DNA from: Acanthosepion lycidas
Taxonomy: Eukaryota > Mollusca > Cephalopoda > Sepiida > Sepiidae
Direction of reading: 5' to 3'
Assembly (NCBI GenBank): GCA_963932145.1
Contig: OZ010590.1
Span: 52,921,796-52,985,795 of the forward strand
Length of the DNA stretch: 64,000 nucleotides
Shown here: positions 14,165 through 24,828 of the stretch, piece after piece
How positions within the stretch are numbered: the first letter of the stretch is position 1
Layout: each line of letters starts with the position of its first letter
The notes under the pieces: model-generated
What the model saw: only the letters and a program-made list of their open reading frames with translations
Told to the model about the DNA's origin: nothing
Database searches by the model: none
Made by a program: the position numbers and the translations under genes

Positions 14165-14390
14165 ATTACATTCACTTATGTGCTAATACCCTTGGAAAAG
14201 GTATGAATCCTCTTCTTCTACCTCCAGCTATGGGTAAATAGCAGGACAGACCGGGTTCTGTAACCTTGGATGGCAACTGGTCTACTGCAGAAAGAAATGG
14301 CAACCTACTGCGGGAAAAATTTGCCTCATCTGTCATGTATCAGAAGATACATGATTGCCTAAGTGTGTATCACGCAAGGACTTGTTAATA
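14165..14390 (+). mobile_element. SINE tail fragment
   Basis: TTCACTTATGTGCTAATACC, CTTGGAAAAGGTATGAATCC, CAGCTATGGGTAAATAGCAG, then an additional TGGCAACTGGTCTACTGCAG segment shared with 38125. Confidence 0.65.
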
Positions 14391-14459
14391 ATACAAATAT
14401 AATAGCATCATCCACATGTACAAAAAGGTTAAAAATAATGGAAGGATTATTAATTTAAA

Positions 14460-14720
14460 AAAAAGAAAAAGCCAACATTCAATAATATCTGTTATGAACA
14501 CAGCCACAATGTGCTGACTGTGTTTGGAAAATAAAACATTCCTATAACTCTAGATGCATACATAAAACAATGCATATATTCAATTAAAAATAAAATAAAA
14601 ATTCATCCTTGATAATGGCTAAAAGTATAGCCGAAAGTGCTTGGAAAATATTCAGGCAATTTATATATAATTTATGTCCTGAAAAGAAAAAAAAATTATA
14701 CAAACACACAAGACATTTTA
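14460..14720. repeat. Repeat shared with 8200
   Basis: Contains the shared segment at 14494-14540 and then AATGGCTAAAAGTATAGCCG, AAAGTGCTTGG. No coding. Confidence 0.45.
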
Positions 14721-14811
14721 TAAAAAAATCAACCACCACACCTTGTCGATTTCAACAAAACTTGTGTAAAAGTGGGATTGCTGTTCAAATACACACACAC
14801 ACATACACACA

Positions 14812-15005
14812 GAGTTTTGAATTCATAGTTGTCCTCCTCCTAGACTGGTGACCATCCACAGTTTGTCCAGCTATTAATTCATACCTGCAGAAGAAGAGAT
14901 TAATTCATAACTTTCCAAAGGGTACTGGTGCTAAAGTGAATGTAAACAAACCAACAGGAATTCAAACTGCTCATTTCTCATTCTGAGAATTACATCACCT
15001 GTACA
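14812..15005 (-). mobile_element. tRNA-like SINE, antisense, no 5S head
   Basis: On the + strand: GAGTTTTGAATTCATAGTTG, TCCTAGACTGGTGACCATCC, CTTTCCAAAGGGTACT, TTCTCATTCTGAGAATTACA. The complement ends at the A-box side with GTGATGTAATTCTCAGAATG. Confidence 0.7.
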
Positions 15006-15192
15006 TTCATTCATTCATTTACACACAGACAGATGACAACCTGTCTAACAACTTGGGCTGTCCTTTATTAAGTGTTGATGTTTTGAAGCATTTTTTGCTC
15101 TGTCTAGATAATCTGGACACTGAGCACTTTACTGTGCTGCTAGGTGTTTGCCTTCTGGTAATTTTTCCGTTGGTCACACTTGTGTGTGTGCA

Positions 15193-15198
<6 letters not shown>

Positions 15199-15228
<30 letters not shown>
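15199..15228. repeat. (TA)n microsatellite, MITE target
   Basis: About 30 bp of (TA)n ending at the left end of the MITE at 15229. Confidence 0.95.
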
Positions 15229-15232
<4 letters not shown>

Positions 15233-15331
15233 GTTGGTGCAAAAATAATGACGTAATAATGTCGTTTTTTGACGTATTTTTTAACGTCAAAAAACAACAT
15301 TATTACGGTCATTATTTTTGCACCAACCTAA
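15229..15331. mobile_element. MADE1-like palindromic MITE (103 bp) inserted in (TA)n
   Basis: Same ends as the 6519 copy, with inner arms ACGTAATAATGTCGTTTTTT and their complement. One extra G occurs in the right arm (ACGGTCA). It sits directly against a (TA)n run at 15199-15228, as expected for a TA-targeting element. Confidence 0.93.
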
Positions 15332-16547
15332 TATAACTATTCATAATTATGGTATGCTAGAGCAGTGCACTTTTAATTTTTTTTTCTTTTTTAAATGGTC
15401 ATAACAATTGGGTAAACACATCCAATTTAATAACAAAATATCTCATTCTAGTTGTGAAGTTTTCATAATAAAAACAAAGCTGAATGTTTCAATCTTAGGG
15501 ACACTCGAGGATATTTCCAGTTTACAGAAAAGAAGCACTTGGATTATTCTTCAGGGATGTAGCTGGATTTAAATCTGAACAGGTAATAATAAATACAAAG
15601 AAACCAGTTGGAATGGCTGGTATTTTTTTCTTCTTCTTCTCCATGCCAACCGTTGATATTGACAGGTAACTCCAAAACCTTGCTGGTTTAGTGCAACAAC
15701 TGGGACTTAAATTATGCAAGCTGAAATTATGTCCAAGTTAATGGAAAAAGCAGAGTTATATAGCCTCTGCCCATGCAAATATATTGACTGTAATTGAGAT
15801 TTAAGTCTTGTTCCAGGTGTTGGTGATTACTCTCAAGGTTTTAAACCGAGCCAATTTTGTTACTGTCAATGCAACCAGTACAAAAACATTTCATGTTAAC
15901 AACCATCCCCCACCCTATCATTTACATTGTTTTCTTAAAAAATGTTAGGCTTTGATTTTAGTGAAATTGTATGTGCTATTAAATTGACTTTGTAACGGAT
16001 ACAAAAATAACATTGTTATCATTATTTCAACACCCTTAAGGTTGAAAATTATATTTCTGTTGGATTATTTGCCAGTAGAGTGCCTTGGTATGGGGTAAGG
16101 GTCAGCAAGATTAATCTTTCTGACCATTAATACTGAGTAGAGAGTGATGCTCCGTGCAAAACACCAACATTAACCCATTAATGCTACCATAAAATACAGT
16201 TTTAATCAGAAAAATTAAGATGAAAGTCTGATATTATTGGTTTCTACTTAAAGCCCAGCAAGGGGTGAGGTTATAAAAATCAACCAACCTAAACTATTTT
16301 TATCAGAGACTGAAGTTTGACACACACTGTTTAATTTCCATCTAATTTAGCATTTTTTTTTTCTCTTTTTATATTGACATCTCTGTACGTCATGTCAACT
16401 GCTTATAATTTTTATGCCTTTTAAAGCTTAAAAAAAAACGGGCAGATAATTTTCTCTCCTTTTTTCTTCTATAAAAAATAAACCTGACTACAAAATGTTA
16501 CCAGAATTCAATGGAATTGCTGGCAACTTTGTTTATATCTATATGTG

Positions 16548-16600
16548 AGGGTGGATCAATAAGTTCATAGTCTGACATAAGCTGTATTTTGCTTTCTGAT
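16548..16600. repeat. Mariner-end-like sequence, opposite orientation
   Basis: GAGGGTGGATCAATAAGTTC resembles the complement of the ends at 22660 and 23395. Only one end was found. Confidence 0.35.
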
Positions 16601-16785
16601 TGAATCTCTCTCATATATATGTTGAAGCCTCTGTCTGTCTATTTCTTATCAAACTCCTCTTAACCATATATATTCTGAAACTACATTACCTAGGGTACTT
16701 GGATAAGTATTTTGATCAAAGGAGGTCCAGGGTAGGTGTGGGTTGGCACAAACCTCCCACTAATTTTTTTTTTTTCCTTTTGATT

Positions 16786-16990
16786 TAAATTAAATTTAAA
16801 TTTGAACAAGGGAATGATTCCTAACCAAAATATAGGAGAAAGCCAGAAGATGGAGGTCACATCAGCAAGATCATTGAGTAATACTGAAATGCATCATTTT
16901 TTTCTCTACAGTCTATGACAATGATTTAACATCAGTAAGATCATTGAGTAATATTGAAATGTATAATTTTTCTACACAAATTATAAAAAT
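16786..16990. repeat. Dispersed repeat, with internal tandem duplication
   Basis: AAATTAAATTTAAATTTGAA, CAAGGGAATGATTCCTA, AGATGGAGGTCACATCAGCA match 24516 closely. The segment CAAGATCATTGAGTAATACTG is then repeated about 70 bp on as TAAGATCATTGAGTAATATTG. Not a family I recognise. Confidence 0.75.
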
Positions 16991-17654
16991 GATTTAAAAT
17001 CAATCATTTTCTTACCAAAAAATTGTGATATGAAGCAAGGTGTGGGTAATTCCACTAGTATTATATATGGTCTCTGCAGAAGTACTGGTTCAAATTATGT
17101 TAAAGAGATTTTTCAAAATATTTTTTTCTTAGACTCTGGACATGTTTAAAAACCTGTGTATCTGCATTTGAATCGATCCAGTACTAATAAAAAATTAAAA
17201 AAAAAAAAATCTTTTCATCACCAGCAATGCCATATCACCACCACACTGGTTGCTTATAAAGTTATGGAAAGCAATCCCATTGAATCAGATGGTAGTTCAC
17301 CCTACAAGAAGGTTCATCTGCTCTTTGACAGGACTTGTTTTTAATCCTGCTGTGTGTCTAGCCAACCCTCCTCACTAGAAAAGCCTGGTGGGGGAATTGG
17401 TTTAGTTTCTGATGACTTGACCATCTGCTAAGTAATACTGGGTTACATGCTACCAGTATGACCTAAGATTATCATTTATTTAAACTTTTATGTAGTAATC
17501 ATTGTCAGTTTTGTGATAGAATAGAAATTTTGATGTCTCTAAAATGAAATTAATGTTTCTTAAAGTTGATTGTTTTGATTTGTTTTGTTTTTTTCTCTTT
17601 ACAATCTTAATGTCAGTGTTCTTTATTGCTGTCATTTTGAGAATTTGATGCTAA

Positions 17655-18345
17655 CCTCCAAGAGAGTGACTCATTGTATCTTCTTGGACTAACGTTTTCA
17701 ACTGACATGAAGTGGAAGGAATATATTGAATCAATTTCTAAGTCTGCAGTTAAGAAAGTTGGTTTGCTATGTTGTGCAAGATGTTTTTTATTGCCAGAAT
17801 CTATCTTACATATTTATAAACCTACCATTTTTCTTTGCTTTGAATATTGCTGCCACATCTAGTTTGGTGTTTAGAAATTCTTGATAAAATACTAAGAATA
17901 ATCTGTAATTTTATTGGTCCTGACCTGGCATCTCAGCTTCAGTCTCTTTCTTAGCTTCCTTTTGCTTTTTCTATAAATATTTTCATGGTAGTTGTTCTGA
18001 GACTTTTCTCTATGATAGCTAGACTATGAATTTAAGTACAGTACTAGGTTGGCAGCAAGGTCTCATCAATTTAGTCAAAATGGTTAGATATAACTATAAA
18101 TGCAATGCTAACAATTTCTTCTATCACACTTCTCACTGATGGAACTCTCTTCCAGCTTCTTGCTTTCCTGTCAACTTTGACATTCAAAAATTTAAATGCA
18201 ATGTCAAACATTATCTTCTGTCTTAATTCTCATTCATTTATTGTCCTCTCTCCTTAATAGTAGTTTTTCTTATATTATCTAATACTCGGTAACTTCTTGC
18301 ATCTTAGTGGCTTTATTGCCTTGCTTGGAGTGAAATGATTTAAAA
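17655..18345 (+). mobile_element. LINE relic, family 1: RT C-terminal part and 3' end
   Basis: Reads LYLLGLTFSTDMKWKEYIES, ISKSAVKKVGLLCCARCFLL, PESILHIYKPTIFLCFEYCC, typical of the region after the reverse-transcriptase core in Jockey/CR1-type LINEs. LDKIL-R then GPDLASQLQSLS follows, with a 3' segment ending TGGCTTTATTGCCTTGCTTG. It is the longest copy of a family represented at least six times here. Stops and frame breaks throughout the second half. Confidence 0.8.
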
Positions 18346-18495
18346 AAAAAAAAAAATACAAACTTACTTCACTATTATGGTATAGTATTAAACTTTAGAT
18401 GGTGGAATTTGAAGGGATCTAAATTTGGAATACAATTCTCAAGCATATGTAAACATTGCTGACTAATAAATCTGAGTTGCAAGAACATCTTTCTT

Positions 18496-19150
18496 TTTTT
18501 TTTCTTTTTTTTTTTTTTTTTTTTTTGTGACAGTGGTATCCATCTGTGATTAGAACCTCCACACCTACAGAGTGTAGTAGGCTCTAAGTGACATTTTTGG
18601 GGCCGAGTTTCATGACATCGTTGACGGTAAACTCTAGAAATGAGGGCTTGAAAGTGGCCATCTGCTGACTGAAAGGAAATGAATTAAAAATTTGGGGATC
18701 GAGTTCCACTTGTCCGAAAGTTAGAAGTCCCAGTTTCAAGTTTATATAAGCAGTCACAGAATCGGTCAGTTTAGTTTCAAATGACCTGTCAATGAGTTGT
18801 GAATCATGAGTTAAGATATAGAGAAGAGTAGAGGGGTTGATTGGAGAGCCTGAGTTTTCACTGGTCAAAAGGAAGGTCTGGTCCATTATTTTGTCATGAC
18901 AGAAGTAGCAACAAAGTTGTCCCAAGTGTTGCCTACCTATCTCCTAGATTGTACAATTGAATCCAGAAATAAGTAACTGAATATACTGGAAACTGGATTT
19001 CATTTTCATTTCTTGCTATGATGATGTTTTCAACTTCCATTACCTTGTGAACATACATGCTTTTCCCAGATGTTGTGCAAATTGATACAAATAAAAATGA
19101 TATGTGGACTGATTTGTCTAGTAAGTGAAAGACAAAGAGGCCCATTAAAT
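18496..19150 (-). pseudogene. Intronless coding-like segment with poly(A): probable processed retrocopy, gene unrecognised
   Basis: The - strand carries two consecutive open stretches. The first, upstream (about 19145 down to 18933), includes MYVHKVMEVENIIIARNENE and YSVTYFWIQLYN. The second (about 18945 down to 18584) includes LLYILTHDSQLIDRSFETKL and KPSFLEFTVNDVMKLGPKNV. They are in different frames and overlap by a few codons at GGAGATAGGTAGG, consistent with one frameshift. Composition is coding-like and richer in G+C than its surroundings. About 56 nt after the stop comes a roughly 35-nt A-rich tail (T tract at 18491-18526 on the + strand), the hallmark of a retrocopied mRNA. I see no AATAAA and no clear target duplication. 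I do not recognise the protein; an ORF of an unknown retroelement is the main alternative. Confidence 0.5.
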
Positions 19151-19498
19151 TATAAAGTCATTTTAGTACAACAGATTTAAGCAATTCTAGTATTGATGTA
19201 AAAATGGCAATTGGTGCTTAAAACTTTAATATTGCCTTTTTATATTCAAATAGTTTATCTTCTAAAAATACTTTCAAAATTCTTAACCAGTGATATTGAA
19301 AGATTTATTATATTTAAAAACAAAAATATTTTTTTTTTTTTTAAGGAAAAAGGTAGCAATTGGTACTCTGTAATCAATGTGATTCCTAATATTCTAACTT
19401 CTAACCAATGAAAGGAATCAATGTTTTGATTGGTTTTAATAGACAAATGCTAATTTATATATTGTGTATAATTACATTTTTTTTTTTTTTTCTTTCAG

Positions 19499-19631
19499 GT
19501 GAAAGATGGCAAGGAGAAGGAGAATAAGCACAAGAACACACATCAATTTGTCTCTTTGTCAATAAGCAACACAGCTCTATGTCATGTGTGTAATAAGAGC
19601 ATGGCCAACAAATCAGCTGTTCAATGTGAGA
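19499..19631 (+). CDS. Exon encoding first half of an atypical C1 zinc finger (RhoGEF-like gene)
   Basis: A 133-nt exon follows a textbook acceptor (long T tract, then TTTCAG) and ends before the donor GTAAGT. Read from GTG it gives 44 codons plus one base. The start is Lys/Glu-rich (KDGKEKENKHKNT) and then enters a C1-type zinc finger: H15, C28, C31, C43 (H-X12-C-X2-C), with text such as HQFVSLSISNTALCHVC. The domain is completed by the exon at 27871. Basic-acidic lead plus a C1 of this shape is typical of the N-terminal region of AKAP13/ARHGEF28/ARHGEF2-type Rho exchange factors, where the C1 precedes DH-PH. Family membership is inference because the DH-PH is outside the window. A transposon-derived sequence begins about 22 bp after the donor. 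The exon is internal, so no start codon is expected. Confidence 0.85.
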
Positions 19632-19653
19632 GTAAGTATGCTGTTTATATACC

Positions 19654-20075
19654 TACTAGCAGTAGAGCCCGGCGTTGCCCGGCGATTTAACAGTAAGAAA
19701 TAGATCAAGTATCGACCATCATAAAGACTGAAAAATATAATTGACAAAGATTGTTTAAAGTTGATGGACACACATGTCTTAAGTAGTTTCATTTTTTTTT
19801 TTTTTCTTTTACGAAGTGGTCAAGCCCAAACTCAAACAAAAACATTGTTTTTCAATCATTATGAGTCTACCGATTGAATAGAATTTTATTATAAACAATT
19901 GTCTTGTAAATGGAATTTTAAAGCATTCTGAATGTAAAAATAAAAAAAAAGTATGCAAGACAATAAGAAACGCTACCTGCCAAAAAAAATTGAAATCTTG
20001 TTGAAATCGGTTGAAAAATGTAGGAAATCCGATCCCATATATAAACAAACACACACACACACAAACAACCTGGGT
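19654..20075. repeat. LINE/SINE-type repeat starting 22 bp after the first exon
   Basis: Opens with ACTAGCAGTAGAGCCCGGCG and TTGCCCGGCGATTTAACAG and closes with TGTAGGAAATCCGATCCCAT, (CA)n and TTTTATAATAAGTAT. The layout (GC-rich start, homopolymer-flanked body, ATATATAAAC-(AC)n end) is that of widespread invertebrate retroelement tails. No RT coding seen. Confidence 0.6.
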
Positions 20076-20094
20076 TTTATAATAAGTATAACTC

Positions 20095-20330
20095 TATATG
20101 AGTTGTCCCCCTTTCATTAATGCCTCTTAATCGTGTTTTCAAATTGATTTTGTGCAAAAACAATTGTGTTTTTCCCATTTTGGGCACTCTCAGAACCACC
20201 ACAAGGTAATTTTACGTAGTCCTGTGAAGTTTTGTCGAAATCAGTTGAGAAATGTAGGAAATCCGATCCAATATATAAACGTACAGACACACACATACAC
20301 ACACAATCTGCATTTTATAATATGTAAGAT
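20095..20330. repeat. Second copy of the same repeat end, in tandem
   Basis: TTGAGAAATGTAGGAAATCC, GATCCAATATATAAACGTAC, (CA)n, TTTTATAATATGTAAGATG repeats the end of the 19654 copy about 230 bp later. The upstream part is only partly alike. Confidence 0.6.
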
Positions 20331-20639
20331 GATTGCCAAAAAAGAAAAAAAAAAAAAAAAGGCCTCAAGAGATGTGAGGAATGGGCAAGCACATTGTCAT
20401 GATGGATGCAATGGTCACTCAGTACATAAGCTCACTCAATGGTGTTTCATTGCCAACTGAATAACCCCATAGGAGAGAGTCTATGTATTAATATGCAGTA
20501 TAATTCCCTTCTGACTGGATACCAATTAATATCAAGGCTGCATAATCAGTTCTTGGGATATACAAAATAGTTGGATACATACCAGATCTTGTTTTTATTT
20601 TTAAAAAAAAAAAAAAAACGAAAAAACTATACAATCGTT

Positions 20640-20760
20640 TAGTTTGAGTTTTTATGGTCAGCTATTTATGTGAAAATAGTGGATCACACTATAGACAGGT
20701 CACTTTTTGGGGGATTTGAAAATCATGCATTTTCGGTGATGAGTTGCATTATACACAGGT

Positions 20761-20791
<31 letters not shown>

Positions 20792-20850
20792 GGAGGAGTT
20801 AAAATTCATGCAAAAAAAAAAAATAAGTGTTCACACTTCCATGAAGTTGG
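20640..20850. other. Repeat-like segment with internal repeats
   Basis: TCACACTATAGACAGGTCAC and TTGCATTATACACAGGTAAT occur 55 bp apart, followed by a 31-nt T run. It resembles a decayed DNA-transposon end, but no partner end was found. Confidence 0.3.
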
Positions 20851-20952
20851 CTTATGCGTAAGTAATCTGAATGTCACTTTAAAAATGAGTAACTTTGTTG
20901 TATGATAAATGTAAATAGCTTTGTTCTTGTATAAGCATTCCACCATAGTTTT

Positions 20953-21345
20953 AGTCCTATGGTCATATCAAGTTAAAACACTGATTTCTGTATGATCACC
21001 CAAGTTAAGCAATGCCAAGCCTGATCAGTACCTACATAGGTTACCACTTAGGTGTACTAGGAACTGTAAGCTTGGATGTGTGGTTGGTGTGATGGATAAT
21101 GACTTGGAATTGTTAATCGGAGAGTTCCAATTCTACTTGTGTTTGTTATGTTCGTTTATGTGCAGATACCCTTGGGAAAGGTATAAATCCAACTCTTCCC
21201 CACCAAGCTATGGGTTAATTAGTAAGACTTGTATCACTAAATCCTTATCTACAAAAAATTTCTTACCATCTAAAAAAATATTTTCTGGCTCTAAATAACC
21301 TGCAAACGGTTGATAAGACATACAAAACAAATCAATCATAATCCA
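20953..21345 (+). mobile_element. 5S-rRNA/tRNA chimeric SINE, copy with long tail
   Basis: The head aligns with 5S rRNA: GTCCTATGGTCATATCA ... TATGATCACCCAAGTTAAGC, GCCTGATCAGTACCTACAT, GGTGTACTAGGAACTGTAAG. Next comes a tRNA-like unit (TTGGTGTGATGGATAATGAC as A box, GAGAGTTCCAATTC as B box), then CCCTTGGGAAAGGTAT and CAAGCTATGGGTTA. A roughly 120-bp tail (ATTTTCTGGCTCTAAATAAC) is shared with the 48615 copy. Confidence 0.85.
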
Positions 21346-22124
21346 CCTTTTTGTTTTAGAAAAATTATTTTCTATAGTTGAAAACAGTGTGAAATATGAT
21401 TGTAGATCTAAGGAGAAAAATGATAAGAGCTTAAAAATTGAAGCTTCAATGGAATCAATGGACAAGTTTAAGAAGGTAAATGATTCCAATGTGAACACCT
21501 GATTATATTCAGAAGAAAAGATATATTCATTTGTATTTGTGTCTTCCCCTCATTGTTCAAAGTAATCAACTGATTACTTCTTCAGCTTCCAAGTTTTCTC
21601 GTAATATTTTCTCTCTATTAGGTTACAGTTTCTCGATATGATGACAGTGATAAAAATTTTAGATTCATTATCTACTTCTCTATTCATATTTCGGCAGGTA
21701 CATATGTATCTACACTGCACAAATATAATTGTGCATATAAGCTGTATTTTTTCTTTCTTTCTTAGAAAATGTACCTAAAAGAATTCTGCTTTTCCTAATG
21801 TCTGTGAGGAAAAGACTGATTTGTCTAACTGGGGTGAGTGTTGGTAGATGCAACTGGCAAAATATTCACTGTGAAAAATCTTTCCACAATTGAACATCAA
21901 TATTCAGCCAACTGGAATATTTTTTATTTTTAGCACAATTCATAGACAAAACTGCAGGAGTTGCATATACTTAACATTTTCTCGGCTTGTTTTGTTATTT
22001 TATCTTCATTTTAAAAAACAAACAAACAAATGAATGTTCAACAAATACAAGACCCAAGAGCCACTCAAGATAGTTACTGTATAGTGCTGTATGAGTGTAA
22101 GAAAGAGCAAGAAGTGACGTTCAT

Positions 22125-22410
22125 GTGATTATACAGGAAAGAAGTTAACCATAAACTTGAAGAGTTCAAGATTGTAGTGATTGGGAAAGCATCCTCTTGG
22201 GAGTCTGTTCAACAAAGTAGTTCTTGGGAAGCAGCTCTCCAAATGGGACTTAGTTTTACTAATGGAATAAGAAGGAATAGGGAATAGGTATTTGTGTATG
22301 TACCATGACTGGCCCCAGCTGCAAAAGTCAGGGTTGGTGGAACTAAGCAATGTAGCTCATCAGAACACATGCCATGGAAGTAACAGTAGGACAGTAAGAT
22401 GCTCACTATG
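22125..22410 (-). mobile_element. LINE relic, family 1-like RT C-terminus, antisense
   Basis: The complement reads YCYFHGMCSDELHCLVPPTL, TFAAGASHGTYTNTYSLF, then in another frame LLNRLPRGCFPNHYNLELFK. This is the common end of non-LTR reverse transcriptases (YFHG-CS-EL, WN-LP---F--NYN-FK). One frameshift near 22215. Confidence 0.8.
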
Positions 22411-22659
22411 TTTTATCTGTGAGAAAGGGGTTCTATGGTGAAAAATAATTCATCATCTATAAGGCTGAGTTGAATTTAGGATTTTTCAGTAGACAGGATC
22501 CTGTATGCATAAATAGAATTATAGGGATATAACAGAGACTATCACCATTTTCTTCTTCCATTTATAGTTGTATATATTTTATGCTCTTGCAGAATGTTTT
22601 GCAGTCTGTCTTGGTATTCGCATAATATACCTACTGATAGATCTGTTCTCACAACTTCT

Positions 22660-22775
22660 GAGATTGGTTGTTCTAACACCCCTCCATAAATCACATAGAT
22701 CAAATATTATATAGCAAAGATTTCAGCTCTGTGCCAGGTTACAAACTTATTGATTCACCCTTGTAAAATTTTTTT
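22660..22775. repeat. Mariner-end-like repeat
   Basis: AATCACATAGATCAAATATT ... CCAGGTTACAAACTTATTGA, TTCACCCTTG. The complement CAAGGGTGAATCAATAAGTT looks like a mariner terminal repeat. Shared with 23395. Confidence 0.5.
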
Positions 22776-23394
22776 CTTTTTCTTTTGTATCTTCTCTTTT
22801 TTGTCTCTGGTCTTTTTTTTTTTTTTTCTTTCCTTTTCTTTGGTCTTTTTTTTTTTTTTTTTTTTTCTTCCTCTTCTCTTGTCTTTCTATTCTACCATTT
22901 CTTAACTGCCATATATTTCAGATGTCTTGGAGCTTATGGCATAGGGTAATGTTTTGTGAATGCTAATCCTTTAATTTATGCACAGTGTACTTTCCTCATT
23001 CATACCTTGATAATGTCCTTTCTAGGGAACTTTAGTTGCTTCTTCCATATGATGCCTTTCTGCCTGCTTTGGAAGGTCCATAGCTGAAAACCTTGACAAA
23101 CAAAAAAAAAATCTATGAAACTGGTTCAAATAAATCAATGATAAGGGACTCAAGTTCAAATCTTAACATAGGCTTATTCTTTCTGAACTGTACTGTTTGA
23201 ATGATAATCAGAAAGACAAACAGGAGTTACAATATATAATGATGATAATAATAATAATAAAAAAATGAAATGAAAAAACCTTTTATAATAAAATTGATAT
23301 CCATAGGTTTGTCAATAAGAACAAAAAAGAAAGCATCTCTTTTACACAACACATTTTTCAATATAATCACCTTCATTGTCAATGCACTAATACT

Positions 23395-23505
23395 TCTCCA
23401 TTAATCACATAGATCAAATACATGGTGTGAAATTTCAGCTCAAAGTTCAGCTAATGACTGTACCTGGTTACAAACTTATGAATCCACACTTGTTTAATGA
23501 TTTTG
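23395..23505. repeat. Mariner-end-like repeat, second copy
   Basis: AATCACATAGATCAAATACA ... CCTGGTTACAAACTTATGAA, TCCACACTTG match 22660. The 23290-23390 stretch to its left may be part of the same element. Confidence 0.5.
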
Positions 23506-24229
23506 TGTAAAATGTAGCTAATTTGTATATGATAATTAACTCATGTCAGTGTTTTCTGAAACTTATGAAAATTAAATTTAGCTACACTGACATGAAGCTC
23601 AAGTGGTTGTTGATCAAAACTTGACACTGACATCAGGTCACCAAAAAAGCAATAAAATATATTGCAGTTTACACTTGAATGGCTAAACAAAAAAAAAAAA
23701 AAAATGACACAAACTTCTTTCAAACAAAGGGAAAAAAAAGTATCAAGAAGCCAGCCGTGGTGACATGTCATCTACATAGTTTCTAAGCTGTCCAATATAG
23801 AATAGCCTGACTTGTCAGTTTGATCTGTTGTTACCTTATTTGTATCCTTGACATATTTTCTGTAGGTATGTAAAATATCTGAAGGATCATTCCTTTTTAT
23901 AGTTCCAGGTCATCCCTAGGCAACATGTATCTATCAGCTAAGTCCTGGTATGCAATGGGTTGGCAGGGACATATTAGCAGTTGACATATATGTGGTGTGC
24001 ATGTGTTTTTTTTTTTTTAGATTCCTATTGAATATGAAAATATTTCAAACAGCAGATTTTATTTTCAACTCGGAGATGTTTTTTTTTTTTTTTTTTTTTT
24101 CTTTGACCATTGTTTTTTCTTATAATTTACTAGATTGAACTCATAATGAAAATACTTTAGTATTTTTGTATTGAAAATGATGTGACTGTTTAAGTATCAA
24201 AAATATAACTAGATTAGGTTTGCAAAATG

Positions 24230-24305
24230 CTTCTATGGCCAAGTAAGTTAAATCATTATCCATAAAAGATGAACTTAAGGATATGGGATGCTGGTTCAAA
24301 TAATG
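24230..24305 (+). mobile_element. Possible tRNA-like SINE remnant
   Basis: ATGGCCAAGTAAGTTAAATC and GATGCTGGTTCAAATAATGT look like decayed A and B boxes about 60 bp apart. Nothing further supports it. Confidence 0.35.
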
Positions 24306-24515
24306 TCAGAATCTACCTCATTTCCCTTGCTGTCATAATTGGAGGATATTCAGACAAAGTTGTGATTGTAACAATAAGTTGAAAAAAAAAGGCAAGATAA
24401 CAAAAGTAACATTAAATTCTGCTTTAATAAAAATCATGAAAATAAGAAAAAAATGTCCAAATATTGGGTAAATTAAGGATTTTGTAAGTCAAAGCTCTCA
24501 CTAAAAGTTGTTTTT

Positions 24516-24665
24516 CCTTTAAATTAAATTTAAATTTGAACAAGGGAATGACTCCTATCTAAAATATAGGAGGAGAAAGCCAGGAGATGGAGGTCACATT
24601 GGCAAGATCATTGAGTAATATTGAAATGCATCATTTTTCTCCGCAAATTATAACGATGATCAATT
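24516..24665. repeat. Dispersed repeat, second copy of the 16786 family
   Basis: AAATTAAATTTAAATTTGAA, CAAGGGAATGACTCCTA, AGATGGAGGTCACATTGGCA, CAAGATCATTGAGTAATATTG. It lacks the tandem duplication. Confidence 0.75.
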
Positions 24666-24738
24666 AGCATTTTCTTTCTTAAAAAAAAAAAGATAAAATA
24701 AATTTGACACACAGCAAGCCACAGGTAATTTGGCCTCT

Positions 24739-24763
24739 GTGTCTGTCTGTCTGTCTGTGTGTG

Positions 24764-24825
<62 letters not shown>
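24739..24825. repeat. (TCTG)n(TG)n(TA)n microsatellite
   Basis: Short (TCTG)n and (TG)n lead into nearly 60 bp of (TA)n. Confidence 0.97.

Positions 24826-24828
<3 letters not shown>

Larger units (their letters stand above)
1..19498 (+). other. Upstream intron or 5' flank of the RhoGEF-like gene
   Basis: No exon could be placed here with confidence. Because the 19499 exon begins inside a domain lead after an acceptor, at least the right part must be intron. Besides the repeats listed separately, the stretches 745-6350, 6600-7790, 9130-10150, 10650-12350, 12620-14160 and 15340-16540 are AT-rich unique-looking sequence, with T and A runs but no coding signal I trust. Confidence 0.6.
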
